Assembly (NCBI RefSeq): GCF_900101395.1
Contig: NZ_FMZO01000013.1
Span: 62,001-126,000, forward strand
Length of the DNA stretch: 64,000 nt
Direction of reading: 5' to 3'
From: Niabella drilacis
Lineage (GTDB): Bacteria > Bacteroidota > Bacteroidia > Chitinophagales > Chitinophagaceae
The notes beneath the pieces are model-generated. The model had not been told where the DNA came from, did not search any database, and was given only the letters and a program-made list of their open reading frames with translations. How positions within the stretch are numbered: the stretch's first letter is position 1; every line of letters begins with the position of its first letter. Below are positions 39,869 through 50,896 of the stretch, in pieces. A program made the position numbers and the translations under genes.

Positions 39869-42800
39869 ATGAAAAGAACAAACTTAAACTTGCCGGGCAT
39901 TTTCCGTGCCGTATTATCAACCTTACTGGTTGTTTTTCTGGCAGCAGCCTCCTATGGTCAAGACCAGACCATAAAAGGAAAGATTATCGATGAAAATGCC
40001 CTGCCTATTAGTGGCGCTACAATCCGGGTAAAGGGAACATCAATAGGCCTCCTGTCTGAGAGCGATGGCTCTTTTACTTTAAATAACGTTTCCCCGGGAA
40101 GCGTATTATTGATCAGCTATTCAGGATACCTGGAAAAAGAGGTCAATGCTGAAAGCGCCGGAATAACGTCTATTCAGCTACAAAGGGCCAATATCAGTTT
40201 GGATGAAGTCATGGTGGTTGGTTATGGTTCCCGTAAAAAAAGTGAGATTACCGGGGCCATCACGTCTGTGAAAGCCTCCGAGCTCACACAAACGCCTATT
40301 GCTAACCTGGCTCAGGGTTTACAAGGCAGGGTGCCGGGATTACAAATTACACAAAACAATGCCGCGCCGGGTGGCAGCATTAGTGTACGTCTCCGGGGTA
40401 CCAATTCTATTAATGGATCGTCAGAGCCATTGTATATTGTAGATGGAGTACAAATCCAGAACTCAACAGCAAGCGGTGTTACAGGTCCTCCTACTTTAGG
40501 TAACATCAGTGGTGTAGGTGGATTTGCCAACCAGGTGAGTTCCCTTTCATTTCTGAATCCTAATGACATTGAATCGATACAGGTTTTGAAGGACGCTTCT
40601 GCAGCCGCAATCTATGGTTCACAGGCTGCCAACGGGGTAATTATCATCACCACAAAAAAAGGTAAGGCAGGATCTTCTTTGATTAACTATGACGGTTATT
40701 ATGGGGTGCAAAACATCACTAAAACGATTCCTGTTCTGAATGCTGCCGAGTTTGCAAAAATCGAGAACGAAATCTATAAAACCAATCGTTTTACCCAGCC
40801 CGATTCTTTTGGAGTAGGAACCGACTGGCAGGATGTTCTTTTCAGAACAGCGTCTATCCAAAACCACCAGCTTAGCTTTTCCGGAGGTACTGATAAAACC
40901 CAGGTATTAATGGCCCTGAACTATTTTGGCCAGGAGGGTATTGTACAGAAGTCTAAATTTGACCGCTATTCTGTTCGGCTCAATATTGACCATGCTGTTA
41001 AAAGCTGGCTGAAAGTAGGAACTACGACTACGTTTTCACGCTCTGTAAATGACCGTGTACAAACCGGCTCTATCAATAACGATGGAGGGGGCCTTACCCA
41101 ATCGTTGATTGGCGCTGCTTTAAGTGCACCGCCTACATTGAAGCCCTATCATACCGACGGGAGTGTATATATGTGGCGCGAGCAGCCTTATGGTTCGTTT
41201 TATAGTGAGCTGAGAAACCCGGTTCAGGGCCTGCAAACCATGGATGTGACCAGAACCAACATGTTATTAAGTAATTTCTACATAGACCTGTCCATTTTAA
41301 AGGGGCTTAAATACCGAATGAACCTAAGCGCCAATACCAATAACGCCTTAAATGATTATTATTTCCCGGCTTCTGCTTTTACTGCGGGCGAAATTTCAGT
41401 GGCAGGAGGTCTTGGTGGCTACGGCATGAAGATGAATACCAATTTTATCAGGCTGATGCACGAAAGCATTCTTACTTATGATAAAACATTTGCAGAAGAT
41501 CATGCTTTCAAATTCACCGGTGTTTTCAGCGCTTTGGAAAATAATAACAATTACAATTATGCCATCGGCTATGGTTTTGCCAATGATGCTACTACGAATG
41601 AAGCATTACAGTTAGCAAGAAATTTTTCGGTCAACTCGGGCAGAACAAAAGACAACCTCATCTCTTACCTCGGGAGGATCAACTATAATTTCAGGGGTAA
41701 GTATTTTCTCGATCTGACGGCCAGGGCGGATGGCAGCAGTAAGTTTGGCGCTAACAATAAGTATGGTTTTTTCCCGGCCGCGGCTATTGCCTGGAACGTA
41801 TCGCGCGAAAGCTTCCTGGCGAACCAGGAGGCCATCTCCAATTTACGTCTTAGAGCGAGTATTGGAAAAACAGGAAACCAGGCGGCTGTTGATCCTTACC
41901 AGTCGCTTGCTATTGTATCAGCCGGGAATGATTATATTTTCAACAATGCGCTTACTAAAGCTATTTTACCTGTGGGCGTACCTAATCCTGACTTAAGATG
42001 GGAGACATCTGTTCAATCAAATATAGGATTGGAGCTTGACCTGTTTGATAGCCGGCTGAATTTCGTAGCAGATGTTTATAATAAAAAGACTACAGATCTC
42101 ATCTTTAAGAAAAACCTGCCGTTATCTTCCGGCTATGAAACGGTTACCGGCAACTTCGCATCCATCCTGAACAAAGGGATCGAACTATCATTAGGCGGAG
42201 ACATCATCCGGTCAAATGATATCCGGTGGAACCTGAATGCCAATCTTACCATTAACCGCAATAAGTTACTGGCACTGGCGGGTGATTCTACCAGGGAAGT
42301 GGCCATTAATAACTACAATATCCTTAAAATTGGAGAACCTCTGGGCTTGTTCAAAACCTATGTATATGATGGTCAGTTCCAGGAAGGTGATGTCATCATT
42401 CCCGGTCAGCCGGTGACCGCTCCCCGCCCTGGCGCCCAGCGTGTGAAGGATGTGAATGGAGATGGTAAGATATCTGATGCGGACAGGGTTATAACCGGCA
42501 ACGCCAACCCCAAGTTCATTTATGGTTTTTCCACCACGCTGAACATTTACAAGTTTGACCTGAATGCCTTTTTCTCCGGTGTGCAGGGCAACAAGATCTT
42601 CAACCTGGCCAGATGGTCACTCGAAAATCCCGTAGGCGGGCGCAATGTGCTGGCAGGACTGGCCGACAGGTGGACCACTACCAATACCGGCGGGCAATAC
42701 CAGGTGGCCGTAGGAAGCCAGGGAGGCCGGCTCCCTTTATCGGATCGTTATCTTGAAGACGGATCCTTCCTGCGTTGTAAAAACATTTCATTGGGCTACA

Positions 42801-42991
42801 CTTTTAAGCCGAAAGGGTTTAACAACATAAGGGCATATGTAAGCGGGAATAACCTGTTTACCATAACCAAGTATACCGGGTTTGATCCGGAGGTTGGCTC
42901 TTTTGGTAATTCGAATACTCAGTTTGGTGTTGACAATATTGTTTACCCTCTTTCTCGCTCTATTCTTGGTGGCGTACAAATTACTTTCTAA
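39869..42991 (+). CDS. SusC-family TonB-linked outer-membrane receptor
   Basis: 1040 residues from ATG 39869 (TTG 39863 is not needed). Signal peptide to about 30, then the carboxypeptidase-regulatory-like domain (IKGKIIDENALPISGATIRVKGTS), the SusC hallmark LDEVMVVGYGSRKKSEITGAI, and the plug (LQGRVPGLQITQNNAAPGGSISVRLRGTNSI...PLYIVDGVQ). The barrel follows, ending in SILGGVQITF. It imports oligosaccharides across the outer membrane together with the SusD lipoprotein encoded 11 bp downstream. It heads a polysaccharide utilisation locus. Confidence 0.95.
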   Translation: MKRTNLNLPGIFRAVLSTLLVVFLAAASYGQDQTIKGKIIDENALPISGATIRVKGTSIGLLSESDGSFTLNNVSPGSVLLISYSGYLEKEVNAESAGITSIQLQRANISLDEVMVVGYGSRKKSEITGAITSVKASELTQTPIANLAQGLQGRVPGLQITQNNAAPGGSISVRLRGTNSINGSSEPLYIVDGVQIQNSTASGVTGPPTLGNISGVGGFANQVSSLSFLNPNDIESIQVLKDASAAAIYGSQAANGVIIITTKKGKAGSSLINYDGYYGVQNITKTIPVLNAAEFAKIENEIYKTNRFTQPDSFGVGTDWQDVLFRTASIQNHQLSFSGGTDKTQVLMALNYFGQEGIVQKSKFDRYSVRLNIDHAVKSWLKVGTTTTFSRSVNDRVQTGSINNDGGGLTQSLIGAALSAPPTLKPYHTDGSVYMWREQPYGSFYSELRNPVQGLQTMDVTRTNMLLSNFYIDLSILKGLKYRMNLSANTNNALNDYYFPASAFTAGEISVAGGLGGYGMKMNTNFIRLMHESILTYDKTFAEDHAFKFTGVFSALENNNNYNYAIGYGFANDATTNEALQLARNFSVNSGRTKDNLISYLGRINYNFRGKYFLDLTARADGSSKFGANNKYGFFPAAAIAWNVSRESFLANQEAISNLRLRASIGKTGNQAAVDPYQSLAIVSAGNDYIFNNALTKAILPVGVPNPDLRWETSVQSNIGLELDLFDSRLNFVADVYNKKTTDLIFKKNLPLSSGYETVTGNFASILNKGIELSLGGDIIRSNDIRWNLNANLTINRNKLLALAGDSTREVAINNYNILKIGEPLGLFKTYVYDGQFQEGDVIIPGQPVTAPRPGAQRVKDVNGDGKISDADRVITGNANPKFIYGFSTTLNIYKFDLNAFFSGVQGNKIFNLARWSLENPVGGRNVLAGLADRWTTTNTGGQYQVAVGSQGGRLPLSDRYLEDGSFLRCKNISLGYTFKPKGFNNIRAYVSGNNLFTITKYTGFDPEVGSFGNSNTQFGVDNIVYPLSRSILGGVQITF

Positions 42992-43002
42992 AAACGGCAT
43001 AT

Positions 43003-44490
43003 ATGAAACGCTTTAGTTATCTTATACTATTATTAGCATCTTTTACAGCCTGTAAAAGATCACTCGATGAAAAGGCTTTTTCGGCTATTTATACACAGGA
43101 CTTTTATAAAAGCGCCGGCGACGCAGAAGCTGCCATCTCGGCCGCATATGGCAGCCTTTATGTGATGTACAGCAGTGGCGCGCCCCTGTTTGCTTCAGAC
43201 TGGTCGGCCGACCAAACCTTCCCCCGTAATGTGGTCGGCAGGAATAGTCTGCCCATGTTTACCTATGATGCGCCCTACTCTGTACAAACCAGTTTCGGCA
43301 GATCTAATGAATCCCCGATGGAAATATGGAAAAGAGCTTACCAGGGGATCGAAAGCGCTAACTGGGTAATCGACAAAGTACCGGCCATTACAATGGACAC
43401 CGTGAGACGTAACAGCATTGTGGGAGAGGCCTATTTTCTCCGTGGGTTCTATCACTGGATGTTGACTAAAAACTTCGGTAGTATCGTTGTAAAAACGGCG
43501 CCCACCAATTCTATTGATGGCGCTTTTGTAGGAAGCAGTCCGATCAGCGAAGTGTATAACCAGATCATATCAGACCTGTCAACAGCAGAAAGGCTATTGT
43601 CCGACTACAGCGCTTCTTTTGTAAAGGGCCGTGTATCTAAGCAATCCGCACAATTACTTCATGCTAAAGCAGCCTTGTACAATGAACGATGGGATGAGGC
43701 CCAGAAGAGCGCCCAGGCTGTAATCAATTCAGGGAAATATACGCTGATGCCTTCCTTCGTTGATCTTTTTACCGCGGCAAAAAAAGACCAGGCGCGCCAG
43801 GAGGTTTTATTTGATGTGGAGCTGAACAATACGACCAACCCCATCCGGCAATCGCAGGTACATTATTTCTATGCGCCTTTAGGAGTGTCGGACTACAATA
43901 AAGGCGGCGCCGGTGGTATTTATGTATTCAGTGCCTTTTATAATTCGTTCGCCGCAAATGATGCCAGGAAGCAACTATTGGCTACCAGCTATACCAATGG
44001 CAGCGGCGTGGTAGTGCCGCAGGCAAATATTGATACAAGGCTGGCAACCAAAGACCTTGTACTGATGGGTAAATACAAAGATCCTAATTCTGTAGGTGCC
44101 TATGCCAGCAATAATCTGTACCTGTTAAGACTGGCCGATGCCTATCTGATTGCCGCAGAAGCGGAAGCACGTGCTACCGGGCCATCTACCAGTGCGTATA
44201 CCAATGTAAACGCTATCAGAACAAGAGCCGGCCTGCCGAATCTTACTGAGGGCCTGGGCAAAGAGGCCTTTATTGATTCGGTGTTGGTGGAGCGATCGAA
44301 AGAGTTTTATGGAGAAGGCGACCGCTGGTATGACCTCACACGCACCGGTAAATTCCTTACCGTAATATCTACGGCTGTAAACGCAGATTACCCGGAAAGA
44401 ACAGTAACGGCCAGGAATAAATACTTCCCGATACCGCAGGTAGAAATTAATGCAAACCCCAAACTGGAACAAAACCCGGATTGGAAATAA
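43003..44490 (+). CDS. SusD/RagB-family surface glycan-binding lipoprotein
   Basis: 495 residues. Lipobox FTAC followed by KRSLDEKAF; then the SusD helices with GEAYFLRGFYHWMLTKNFGSIVVKTAP, LHAKAALYNERWDEAQKSAQAVINSGKYTLM and the C-terminal RLADAYLIAAEAEARATG...RSKEFYGEGDRWYDLTRTGKF and NPNPDW-like end. It caps the SusC receptor and captures the glycan at the cell surface. Gene spacing of 11 bp confirms the pair. Confidence 0.95.
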   Translation: MKRFSYLILLLASFTACKRSLDEKAFSAIYTQDFYKSAGDAEAAISAAYGSLYVMYSSGAPLFASDWSADQTFPRNVVGRNSLPMFTYDAPYSVQTSFGRSNESPMEIWKRAYQGIESANWVIDKVPAITMDTVRRNSIVGEAYFLRGFYHWMLTKNFGSIVVKTAPTNSIDGAFVGSSPISEVYNQIISDLSTAERLLSDYSASFVKGRVSKQSAQLLHAKAALYNERWDEAQKSAQAVINSGKYTLMPSFVDLFTAAKKDQARQEVLFDVELNNTTNPIRQSQVHYFYAPLGVSDYNKGGAGGIYVFSAFYNSFAANDARKQLLATSYTNGSGVVVPQANIDTRLATKDLVLMGKYKDPNSVGAYASNNLYLLRLADAYLIAAEAEARATGPSTSAYTNVNAIRTRAGLPNLTEGLGKEAFIDSVLVERSKEFYGEGDRWYDLTRTGKFLTVISTAVNADYPERTVTARNKYFPIPQVEINANPKLEQNPDWK

Positions 44491-44523
44491 ACGCTATTCA
44501 AAAATTTTGCAGATATATATTTT

Positions 44524-46794
44524 ATGATAGAAGACAAAGGCGGTCATGCCAGAAACTTTCCCAGCCATACCGTCCACGCTGACCTGGTAATTATTGGTGG
44601 TGGTATAAGCGGTGTATGCTGTGCTATTACTGCAGCGCGTGAAGGGGTACAGGTAGCGCTGGTGCAGGACCGCCCGGTATTGGGTGGCAACGCGTCAAGC
44701 GAAGTGAGGCTTTGGATACTCGGTGCTACTTCACATATGGGTAATAACAACCGGTGGTCCCGCGAGGGTGGTGTAATGGATGAGCTGCTTGTAGAAAATA
44801 TCTATCGCAATCCGGAAGGCAACCCGGTAATTTTTGACACCGTCCTTTTGGAAAAAGTAATGCAGGAGGCCAACATCCGGCTTTTCCTCAATACAGCTGT
44901 TCATGAAGTGATAAAAGGTGATAGCGATACCATACAAACGGTAAATGCATTTTGCAGCCAGAACCAGACGCTCTATACGTTTACGGCGCCCTATTTCTGT
45001 GATGCTTCGGGCGATGGCGTGGTGGCCTTTTTAGCCGGTGCTCCCTTTAGAATGGGCGCTGAATCTAAAGCAGAGTTTGGTGAAAGATTTGCCCCTTCTC
45101 AACAATATGGTGAATTGCTGGGGCATAGTATCTACTTCTACTCAAAAGATACAGGCAAACCGGTACGCTTTGTGCCGCCTTCCTTTGCGATTGCTGATAT
45201 TGCGTCCATTCCCCGGTACAAAATGTTTAATGTAAAGGATCAGGGATGCAAGCTATGGTGGATTGAATATGGAGGACGGCTGGACACCGTGCACGAAACC
45301 GAAACCATCAAATGGCAGCTTTGGCAGGTAGTGTATGGTGTATGGGACTATATCAAAAATTCCGGTAACTTTCCCGAGGCGGCTGATTATACACTTGAAT
45401 GGGTTGGTACCATTCCGGGTAAAAGAGAAAGCCGGCGTTTCAACGGCGATTATATGCTCATACAGCAGGACATTGTTGAACAACGGATGCATACGGACGC
45501 CGTATCTTACGGAGGATGGTCTATTGACCTTCATCCTGCCGATGGCGTATTTAGCGAACTGCCCGGTTGTAACCAATGGCATAGTAAGGGTATTTACCAG
45601 ATCCCCTACCGAAGTCTGTACAGCAATAGCATCTCTAACCTGTTTCTTGCCGGGCGCATCATCAGCGCTTCACATGTGGCTTTTGGCTCTACCAGGGTAA
45701 TGGCTACATCCGCCAATAGCGCGCAGGCGGTAGCTATGGCTGCCGTACTGGCTGTAAAATATGGAATATCTGCCCGGCAGGTCAATGATCACATCACGGA
45801 ACTGCAGCAAAGCCTGATGAAAACAGGCCAGTTTATTCCCGGTGTAAAGGCGCGGGATGAGCAGGACCTGGTCCAGTTAGCCTGCATTACCGCCAGCAGC
45901 GAATACGAACTGAAAGCCTTATCGCAAAGCGATCAGTTGCATCACCTGGAAATAGGGATGGCGCAAATGATCCCGGCTGTTGCGGGTTTGCTTCCGGTAA
46001 TGGAACTGGCTGTTGTTGCAACTGCATCTACCAGCCTTGTTGTACAACTGGCCGTATCCTCGCGCAACGGTAATTTTACGCCGGATATCGTGCTGGAAGA
46101 AAAAACACTGGCAGTAGCGGAGGGGAGCAGTACGCTAAGTTTACAATTCAACACCGATCCTGGAAGCAACGGATATATTTTTCTCATCTTCAGGAAAAAC
46201 CCTCACATTAAAATCGTGTTATCTGACGAAAGGCTGACGGGGGTATTATCACTCTTCCAGGCAGAGAATAAAGCAGTATCCAATAGCGGGGTACAAACTC
46301 CTCCGGCAGATATCGGAATGGATAGCTTTGAATTTTGGACACCACAAAGAAGGCCTTCCGGCCAGAATATGGCTTTTGCATTTGCCGCTCCTGTCTACTC
46401 TTTCAGGGCAGAAAGTATAAAGAACGGTTATGCAAGGCCCTTTATCATCCCCAATGCATGGGTAGCTAAAAAAGAAGATGCAGCGCCCCGCATTACGCTG
46501 CAATGGGAAAAAACGGTCACCATCCGCACCATCCTGTTAAGCTTTGATACAGACTTCGATCATCCTATGGAATCGGTGCTTATGCAGCACCCGGAAACGG
46601 TTATGCCGTTCTGTATACGCAGCTATAAAATACTGGATGGTAAAAGCAACCTGGTACAAAAAGTTAGCGGTAATTACCAGACAAGAAATATCATTAAATT
46701 AGAAGCGCCTCTTGTAACCGACCGACTGGTTATTGAAGCAGCACATCCAAACGAACAGGTTCCGGCCGCTATTTTTGAAATCAGATGCTATTAA
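44524..46794 (+). CDS. FAD-dependent oxidoreductase of the polysaccharide locus
   Basis: 756 residues. The dinucleotide fold is at the N-terminus: ADLVIIGGGISGVCCAITAAREG, then RPVLGGNASSEVRLW with the family's conserved GGNASSE. Further FAD signature: FLAGRIISASHVAFGSTRVMATSA. The C-terminal 300 residues look like beta-sandwich carbohydrate-binding modules. It has no signal peptide, so it acts in the cytoplasm on imported sugar, perhaps by oxidising a hydroxyl to aid bond cleavage; the substrate is unknown. It follows susD by 33 bp. Confidence 0.88.
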   Translation: MIEDKGGHARNFPSHTVHADLVIIGGGISGVCCAITAAREGVQVALVQDRPVLGGNASSEVRLWILGATSHMGNNNRWSREGGVMDELLVENIYRNPEGNPVIFDTVLLEKVMQEANIRLFLNTAVHEVIKGDSDTIQTVNAFCSQNQTLYTFTAPYFCDASGDGVVAFLAGAPFRMGAESKAEFGERFAPSQQYGELLGHSIYFYSKDTGKPVRFVPPSFAIADIASIPRYKMFNVKDQGCKLWWIEYGGRLDTVHETETIKWQLWQVVYGVWDYIKNSGNFPEAADYTLEWVGTIPGKRESRRFNGDYMLIQQDIVEQRMHTDAVSYGGWSIDLHPADGVFSELPGCNQWHSKGIYQIPYRSLYSNSISNLFLAGRIISASHVAFGSTRVMATSANSAQAVAMAAVLAVKYGISARQVNDHITELQQSLMKTGQFIPGVKARDEQDLVQLACITASSEYELKALSQSDQLHHLEIGMAQMIPAVAGLLPVMELAVVATASTSLVVQLAVSSRNGNFTPDIVLEEKTLAVAEGSSTLSLQFNTDPGSNGYIFLIFRKNPHIKIVLSDERLTGVLSLFQAENKAVSNSGVQTPPADIGMDSFEFWTPQRRPSGQNMAFAFAAPVYSFRAESIKNGYARPFIIPNAWVAKKEDAAPRITLQWEKTVTIRTILLSFDTDFDHPMESVLMQHPETVMPFCIRSYKILDGKSNLVQKVSGNYQTRNIIKLEAPLVTDRLVIEAAHPNEQVPAAIFEIRCY

Positions 46795-46801
46795 GACCAT
46801 T

Positions 46802-48466
46802 ATGAGTAAACTTGACTTTATAGTAATTTGCGTTTTTGCCATTTTAATGGTCATCATCGGGCTGGTGTTTACAGCTCAAAGCAGTAAAAGCTCCAAATCC
46901 TTTTTTGAGGCGGGCGGCAGTACGCCCTGGTGGATCAATGGCCTGTCCTTATTTATTTCCTATTTCTCTGCAGCAACCTTTGTAGTATGGGGGTCCATTG
47001 CCTATAAACATGGCCTGGTAGCCAATACCATACAATTTACCATGTGTTTAAGTGGCATCGTAACCGCCCTGTGGATAGCAGGCCGGTGGAAAAAAACAGG
47101 CGCCACAACAGCCGCCGAATACCTGGGCAAACGATACGGGAAATCGGCCAAACAGTACTTTAGCTATATGGTACTGTTATATAGCCTGGTTAGTACAGCA
47201 GCCATACTCTATGCAGTGGGAAAGATTGTGTATGTAGCCACCCCGTTTTCTTTAGAAACCTGTATTATCGCCATTGGCATCACGATCATTGTGTACACAA
47301 CAGGCGGTGGCCTTTGGGGGGTATTGGTTACAGATGTGGTACAATTTGTAATTCTTTCGGCTGCCGTCATCATTATTATTCCTCTTTCTTTAAGTGAAGT
47401 GGGCGGTATGACGCAGTTTCTGCAAAAAACACCCGACCGGTTCTTTGACCCCGTAAATGATGAATACACATTCGGCTTTATGTGCTCCTTCTTTATATAC
47501 CAGGTAGTTTATATAGCCGGCAACTGGAGCTATGTACAACGTTACACTTCCGTATCTTCTGCCAGGAATGCCAAAAAAGTAGCCTGGCTCTTCTCCGGGC
47601 TTTACCTGGTAGCGCCCATTATCTGGATGCTTCCACCGATGATCTACCGGGTCATCAACCCGGGCCTGGATGGCGCCGGAGCAGAAGGTGCTTATATGAT
47701 GTTATGCCAAAAAGTATTGCCGGCCGGTTTAATAGGCCTGGTACTTTCAGGTATGATTGCTGCCACATCAAGCAAAGCAAATACAACCATTAATACCGCT
47801 GCAATCATCTTTGCGCAGGATATTTATAAAGGCGTTTTCTTTAAGCACACCTCTGATAAAAAGCAAATACTGGTAGCCCGCATTTTTACTATACTTTTCG
47901 GCGCTGCTACAGTATTTCTGGCTATTCTTGTTCCCGCTGCAGGTGGTATTGTAGAAGTAGTATTGAGCACGGCCGCTATTGCCGGTGGCAGTTTGTTTGG
48001 GCCGGTCATATTTTCATTGTTCTCCAGGCGTCAAACAGAAAGTTCCCTCATCGTTATTTCAATCGTCTCGGTTGTTGTAAGTCTTTTCTTTAAAGCACTG
48101 GCTCCTTCCCTGCTGGACATTAAACTTTCCCGGACGGTAGAAACGATCCTCGGTGTTGGCCTGCCCCTGGTACTGCTTGCTTTTTTTGAATTATATGCTG
48201 CAATAAAAGGAATAAAAGTACCTTATTTTATCACCGAAGCAGGAGAAAGCGGGCTGTCGCCGGATATTGAATCTGCAAAACAAAATATATTCGGCACCAG
48301 GGTAATTGCCTGGAGTGCGGGGTTTGTGGGCGTTGGCATCAGCCTTTTAGGATTTCTGGCCGAAAACGGAAGTGTTGCCGTTGTTGTTGGCGCAGGCATC
48401 GTCATTATTTCAGCCTTAATTTTAATCCGTCAAAAAAGGGCTGCCGCGGTGGCAGGTACCTCCTGA
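46802..48466 (+). CDS. Sodium:solute symporter (SSS family)
   Basis: 554 residues from ATG 46802, 7 bp after the oxidoreductase gene; the longer frame from 46733 overlaps that gene. About 13-14 membrane helices, with family marks FFEAGGSTPWWINGLSLFISYFSAATFVVWG and GLIGLVLSGMIAATSSKANTTINTAAIIFAQDIYK (sodium site). It should import the sugar or sugar acid released by this locus across the inner membrane. Confidence 0.92.
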   Translation: MSKLDFIVICVFAILMVIIGLVFTAQSSKSSKSFFEAGGSTPWWINGLSLFISYFSAATFVVWGSIAYKHGLVANTIQFTMCLSGIVTALWIAGRWKKTGATTAAEYLGKRYGKSAKQYFSYMVLLYSLVSTAAILYAVGKIVYVATPFSLETCIIAIGITIIVYTTGGGLWGVLVTDVVQFVILSAAVIIIIPLSLSEVGGMTQFLQKTPDRFFDPVNDEYTFGFMCSFFIYQVVYIAGNWSYVQRYTSVSSARNAKKVAWLFSGLYLVAPIIWMLPPMIYRVINPGLDGAGAEGAYMMLCQKVLPAGLIGLVLSGMIAATSSKANTTINTAAIIFAQDIYKGVFFKHTSDKKQILVARIFTILFGAATVFLAILVPAAGGIVEVVLSTAAIAGGSLFGPVIFSLFSRRQTESSLIVISIVSVVVSLFFKALAPSLLDIKLSRTVETILGVGLPLVLLAFFELYAAIKGIKVPYFITEAGESGLSPDIESAKQNIFGTRVIAWSAGFVGVGISLLGFLAENGSVAVVVGAGIVIISALILIRQKRAAAVAGTS

Positions 48467-48493
48467 CGGGTTTTTTTAATAAAACAGTAAGAA

Positions 48494-50890
48494 ATGCTTC
48501 TGCTCAAAAAAGCTGATACTTTCTATTTCCTGGCCAGGCAAGTACTTTTGTCACTGTTATCTGTCTATAGCATTACGGGTACCGCTCAACCTCCTGAGCT
48601 TGTTTTTTTACGGGGCGACGAACAGGTATTGTTTAACTGGCGCTTTGGCTATAGCGAATTCCCCTTTCCATCCGGATCACCGGCCGCACAGGAGGATGCC
48701 GGAAGAGGTATCTATGGCTGGTACGATGGCACACTTTGGTCGCAGGCCTATAAGTCCTGGGATAGCAGCATCACACACGGGGTACAATTACTATTCAGGG
48801 GAGGTTCTCCTTATGCCCGGCAGGTTAAATGCATCAGTTCAATAGTTCCTTATAGCAAAGCAGGTGAACCGGTTTCCTTCCTGATCCCCTATATGTATAC
48901 CATCGGCTCAGAGGAAAATATTTCTTTTGCCTTAACCGTTAAGGGAAAAACAGAGGAAACCCTGGTCTGTAAATTACAACCAAAAGCACAGGCGGCCTTT
49001 ACCGGAGGTATGATAAAGGCCAACTTTATCACGCTGAAGCTATCCGAGCCAACAGGTACAAAACCCATTATAACGGCAATAGGGCTGTTGCATGTTCGCG
49101 TATATCCCACCCTGCTTAACTATGGTGATCGGATGGAATTTATTTTTAGTTCCACTACCCAACACATGGATGTAGAGTCTTCCCTGGTATTAGGTTCAAT
49201 TTTCAATCATCAACCACTACCAAGCCCTTATCCGCTTCAAAACAATTACCAGCCCGCAGATATCTTTTTCCGGGAAGCCCGGCAGCATCACGCACAAAAG
49301 CTGGAGAACTGGAGAAAAACAACAGCAGCCCTATCTCAGCAATTGCAGCAAAAGGCAACCATTGAAGTGTTTTGCAGCGGGCCCGGGATGCCACGTAACA
49401 GAGGCGAACTGAGGGTAATGGCTTATTCCGGAAATCCTGTAAAAGATTTTCAATATGGGGCACCTGCACAACAGATCCCTGAAATAGCTGCAGCTGTAAC
49501 AAAAGCCCTGGGCCGGCGCTTCTCCCTGTTCAGGTACCAGCACCATTATCTGCCCTGGCGCGCCGAAGATCCATCAACGTTAGACAGCACGCAAATACCT
49601 TACCTGGAACAATGGTTAACAACCGCCAATAATTTTGCGGATACGGTAATGCTCGACTTCCAGCTATCACCCGTTATCAAGCTATATAAGCAATACAGCA
49701 AAATGGGACAATCAGCGCTTCCGCCGGAAGGCATACCCGGCGCAGAGTGGAGTAAAATAACACAGGGCTATATTACTGCTTTACGATTCGCCCGGCAGGT
49801 TTGCCCCAACCTGAAGATTGTGCAAATGCCCTACGAGCTGGATAATATTGCCCATACCGAAGTGCACAGCGATGCACATTACCGGTTTTATAAATGTTTA
49901 TATAAAGCGGTGGCCGTGCTTAACAAAGAGTTGCCGGCCGGTCAGCAACTTCTTGTTGCAGGATTAGGCGCCAATAACGCCAACAGCAGGTGGGACTTTA
50001 TTGAGGGCTTTTTACGCCGCTATAGCCAGGATCATGATCCTGATAAGCAACTGGATTATATAACCTGGCATACGTACCTGTTCCCCGGCAATTATCCGTC
50101 GATGATGAAAGGCGTAAATGATAGCCTGCAAAAACTATTAACAAAATACAAATCAGATCAAAAACTAAAAGTGATAGTGGATGAAATGGGATTAGCAGAA
50201 CCATCAACTATTGAAGACCTGAGTGATTTAAGTGGTGCGATGAAAAAAGAAGCGGCAATGGCCAGCTATTCAGCCATTTTGCAGGATTACTATGAAAAAG
50301 AAAAAGGGCCTTTTATACCCATTAGCGGGGCCGGCTGGCATTTTGCATTATTAACTTATGGGCAGCAAAACATACTTTCTGCCTACACTAAAGGTATGGT
50401 TTTAAGGAACAGACTGGGCGATATGAAGATACCTGTGAAAGCAGGTCCGCAGGATGACCAGGGATTCGGGCTTCATGCAGTAGCTACAAAAACGGATCAA
50501 AAAATAAGCATACTCGTATCCGCCGCCGCTCCTTCTATCTTTTATGAGCAGGCGGCACCGCTGGAATATAAAACAATCAATATCTCTTTAAAAAAACTGC
50601 CCGTTAGTTTTCAAAAAAAGAAACTGAGGGTCACGCAATGGTATAGCACTCCCAATGATCCTGTTTTTACCGGTATATTATCACAGGACAAATACCAGAC
50701 CTTACCATTGACAAGGGGAGCCGACCGTTATACAAAAAATTTCTCGCTCGCCGAAGCAGCAACATTGAATCAAATCAACAAGACATCAACGGTGATTACC
50801 GCTTCTTCAAAAGACGATCTGTCTTTAACCGTTAACCTGGATGCCTACGGTATGAAATTGATCGAAATTGAAGCCGACACCGGAAAATAA
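48494..50890 (+). CDS. Secreted GH39-like glycoside hydrolase
   Basis: 798 residues with signal peptide (to about 31, TGTAQ). After a roughly 280-residue beta-sandwich lead domain a (beta/alpha)8-like region follows: FSLFRYQHHYLPWRAED, LKIVQMPYELDNIAHTE (acid/base area), DYITWHTYLFPG, and VIVDEMGLAE with Glu564 as likely nucleophile. A C-terminal beta domain closes it. This order is that of clan GH-A enzymes, closest by eye to GH39-type xylosidases/iduronidases; the exact family needs a search. It is exported to the periplasm or surface. Confidence 0.6.
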   Translation: MLLLKKADTFYFLARQVLLSLLSVYSITGTAQPPELVFLRGDEQVLFNWRFGYSEFPFPSGSPAAQEDAGRGIYGWYDGTLWSQAYKSWDSSITHGVQLLFRGGSPYARQVKCISSIVPYSKAGEPVSFLIPYMYTIGSEENISFALTVKGKTEETLVCKLQPKAQAAFTGGMIKANFITLKLSEPTGTKPIITAIGLLHVRVYPTLLNYGDRMEFIFSSTTQHMDVESSLVLGSIFNHQPLPSPYPLQNNYQPADIFFREARQHHAQKLENWRKTTAALSQQLQQKATIEVFCSGPGMPRNRGELRVMAYSGNPVKDFQYGAPAQQIPEIAAAVTKALGRRFSLFRYQHHYLPWRAEDPSTLDSTQIPYLEQWLTTANNFADTVMLDFQLSPVIKLYKQYSKMGQSALPPEGIPGAEWSKITQGYITALRFARQVCPNLKIVQMPYELDNIAHTEVHSDAHYRFYKCLYKAVAVLNKELPAGQQLLVAGLGANNANSRWDFIEGFLRRYSQDHDPDKQLDYITWHTYLFPGNYPSMMKGVNDSLQKLLTKYKSDQKLKVIVDEMGLAEPSTIEDLSDLSGAMKKEAAMASYSAILQDYYEKEKGPFIPISGAGWHFALLTYGQQNILSAYTKGMVLRNRLGDMKIPVKAGPQDDQGFGLHAVATKTDQKISILVSAAAPSIFYEQAAPLEYKTINISLKKLPVSFQKKKLRVTQWYSTPNDPVFTGILSQDKYQTLPLTRGADRYTKNFSLAEAATLNQINKTSTVITASSKDDLSLTVNLDAYGMKLIEIEADTGK

Positions 50891-50896
50891 AATGAA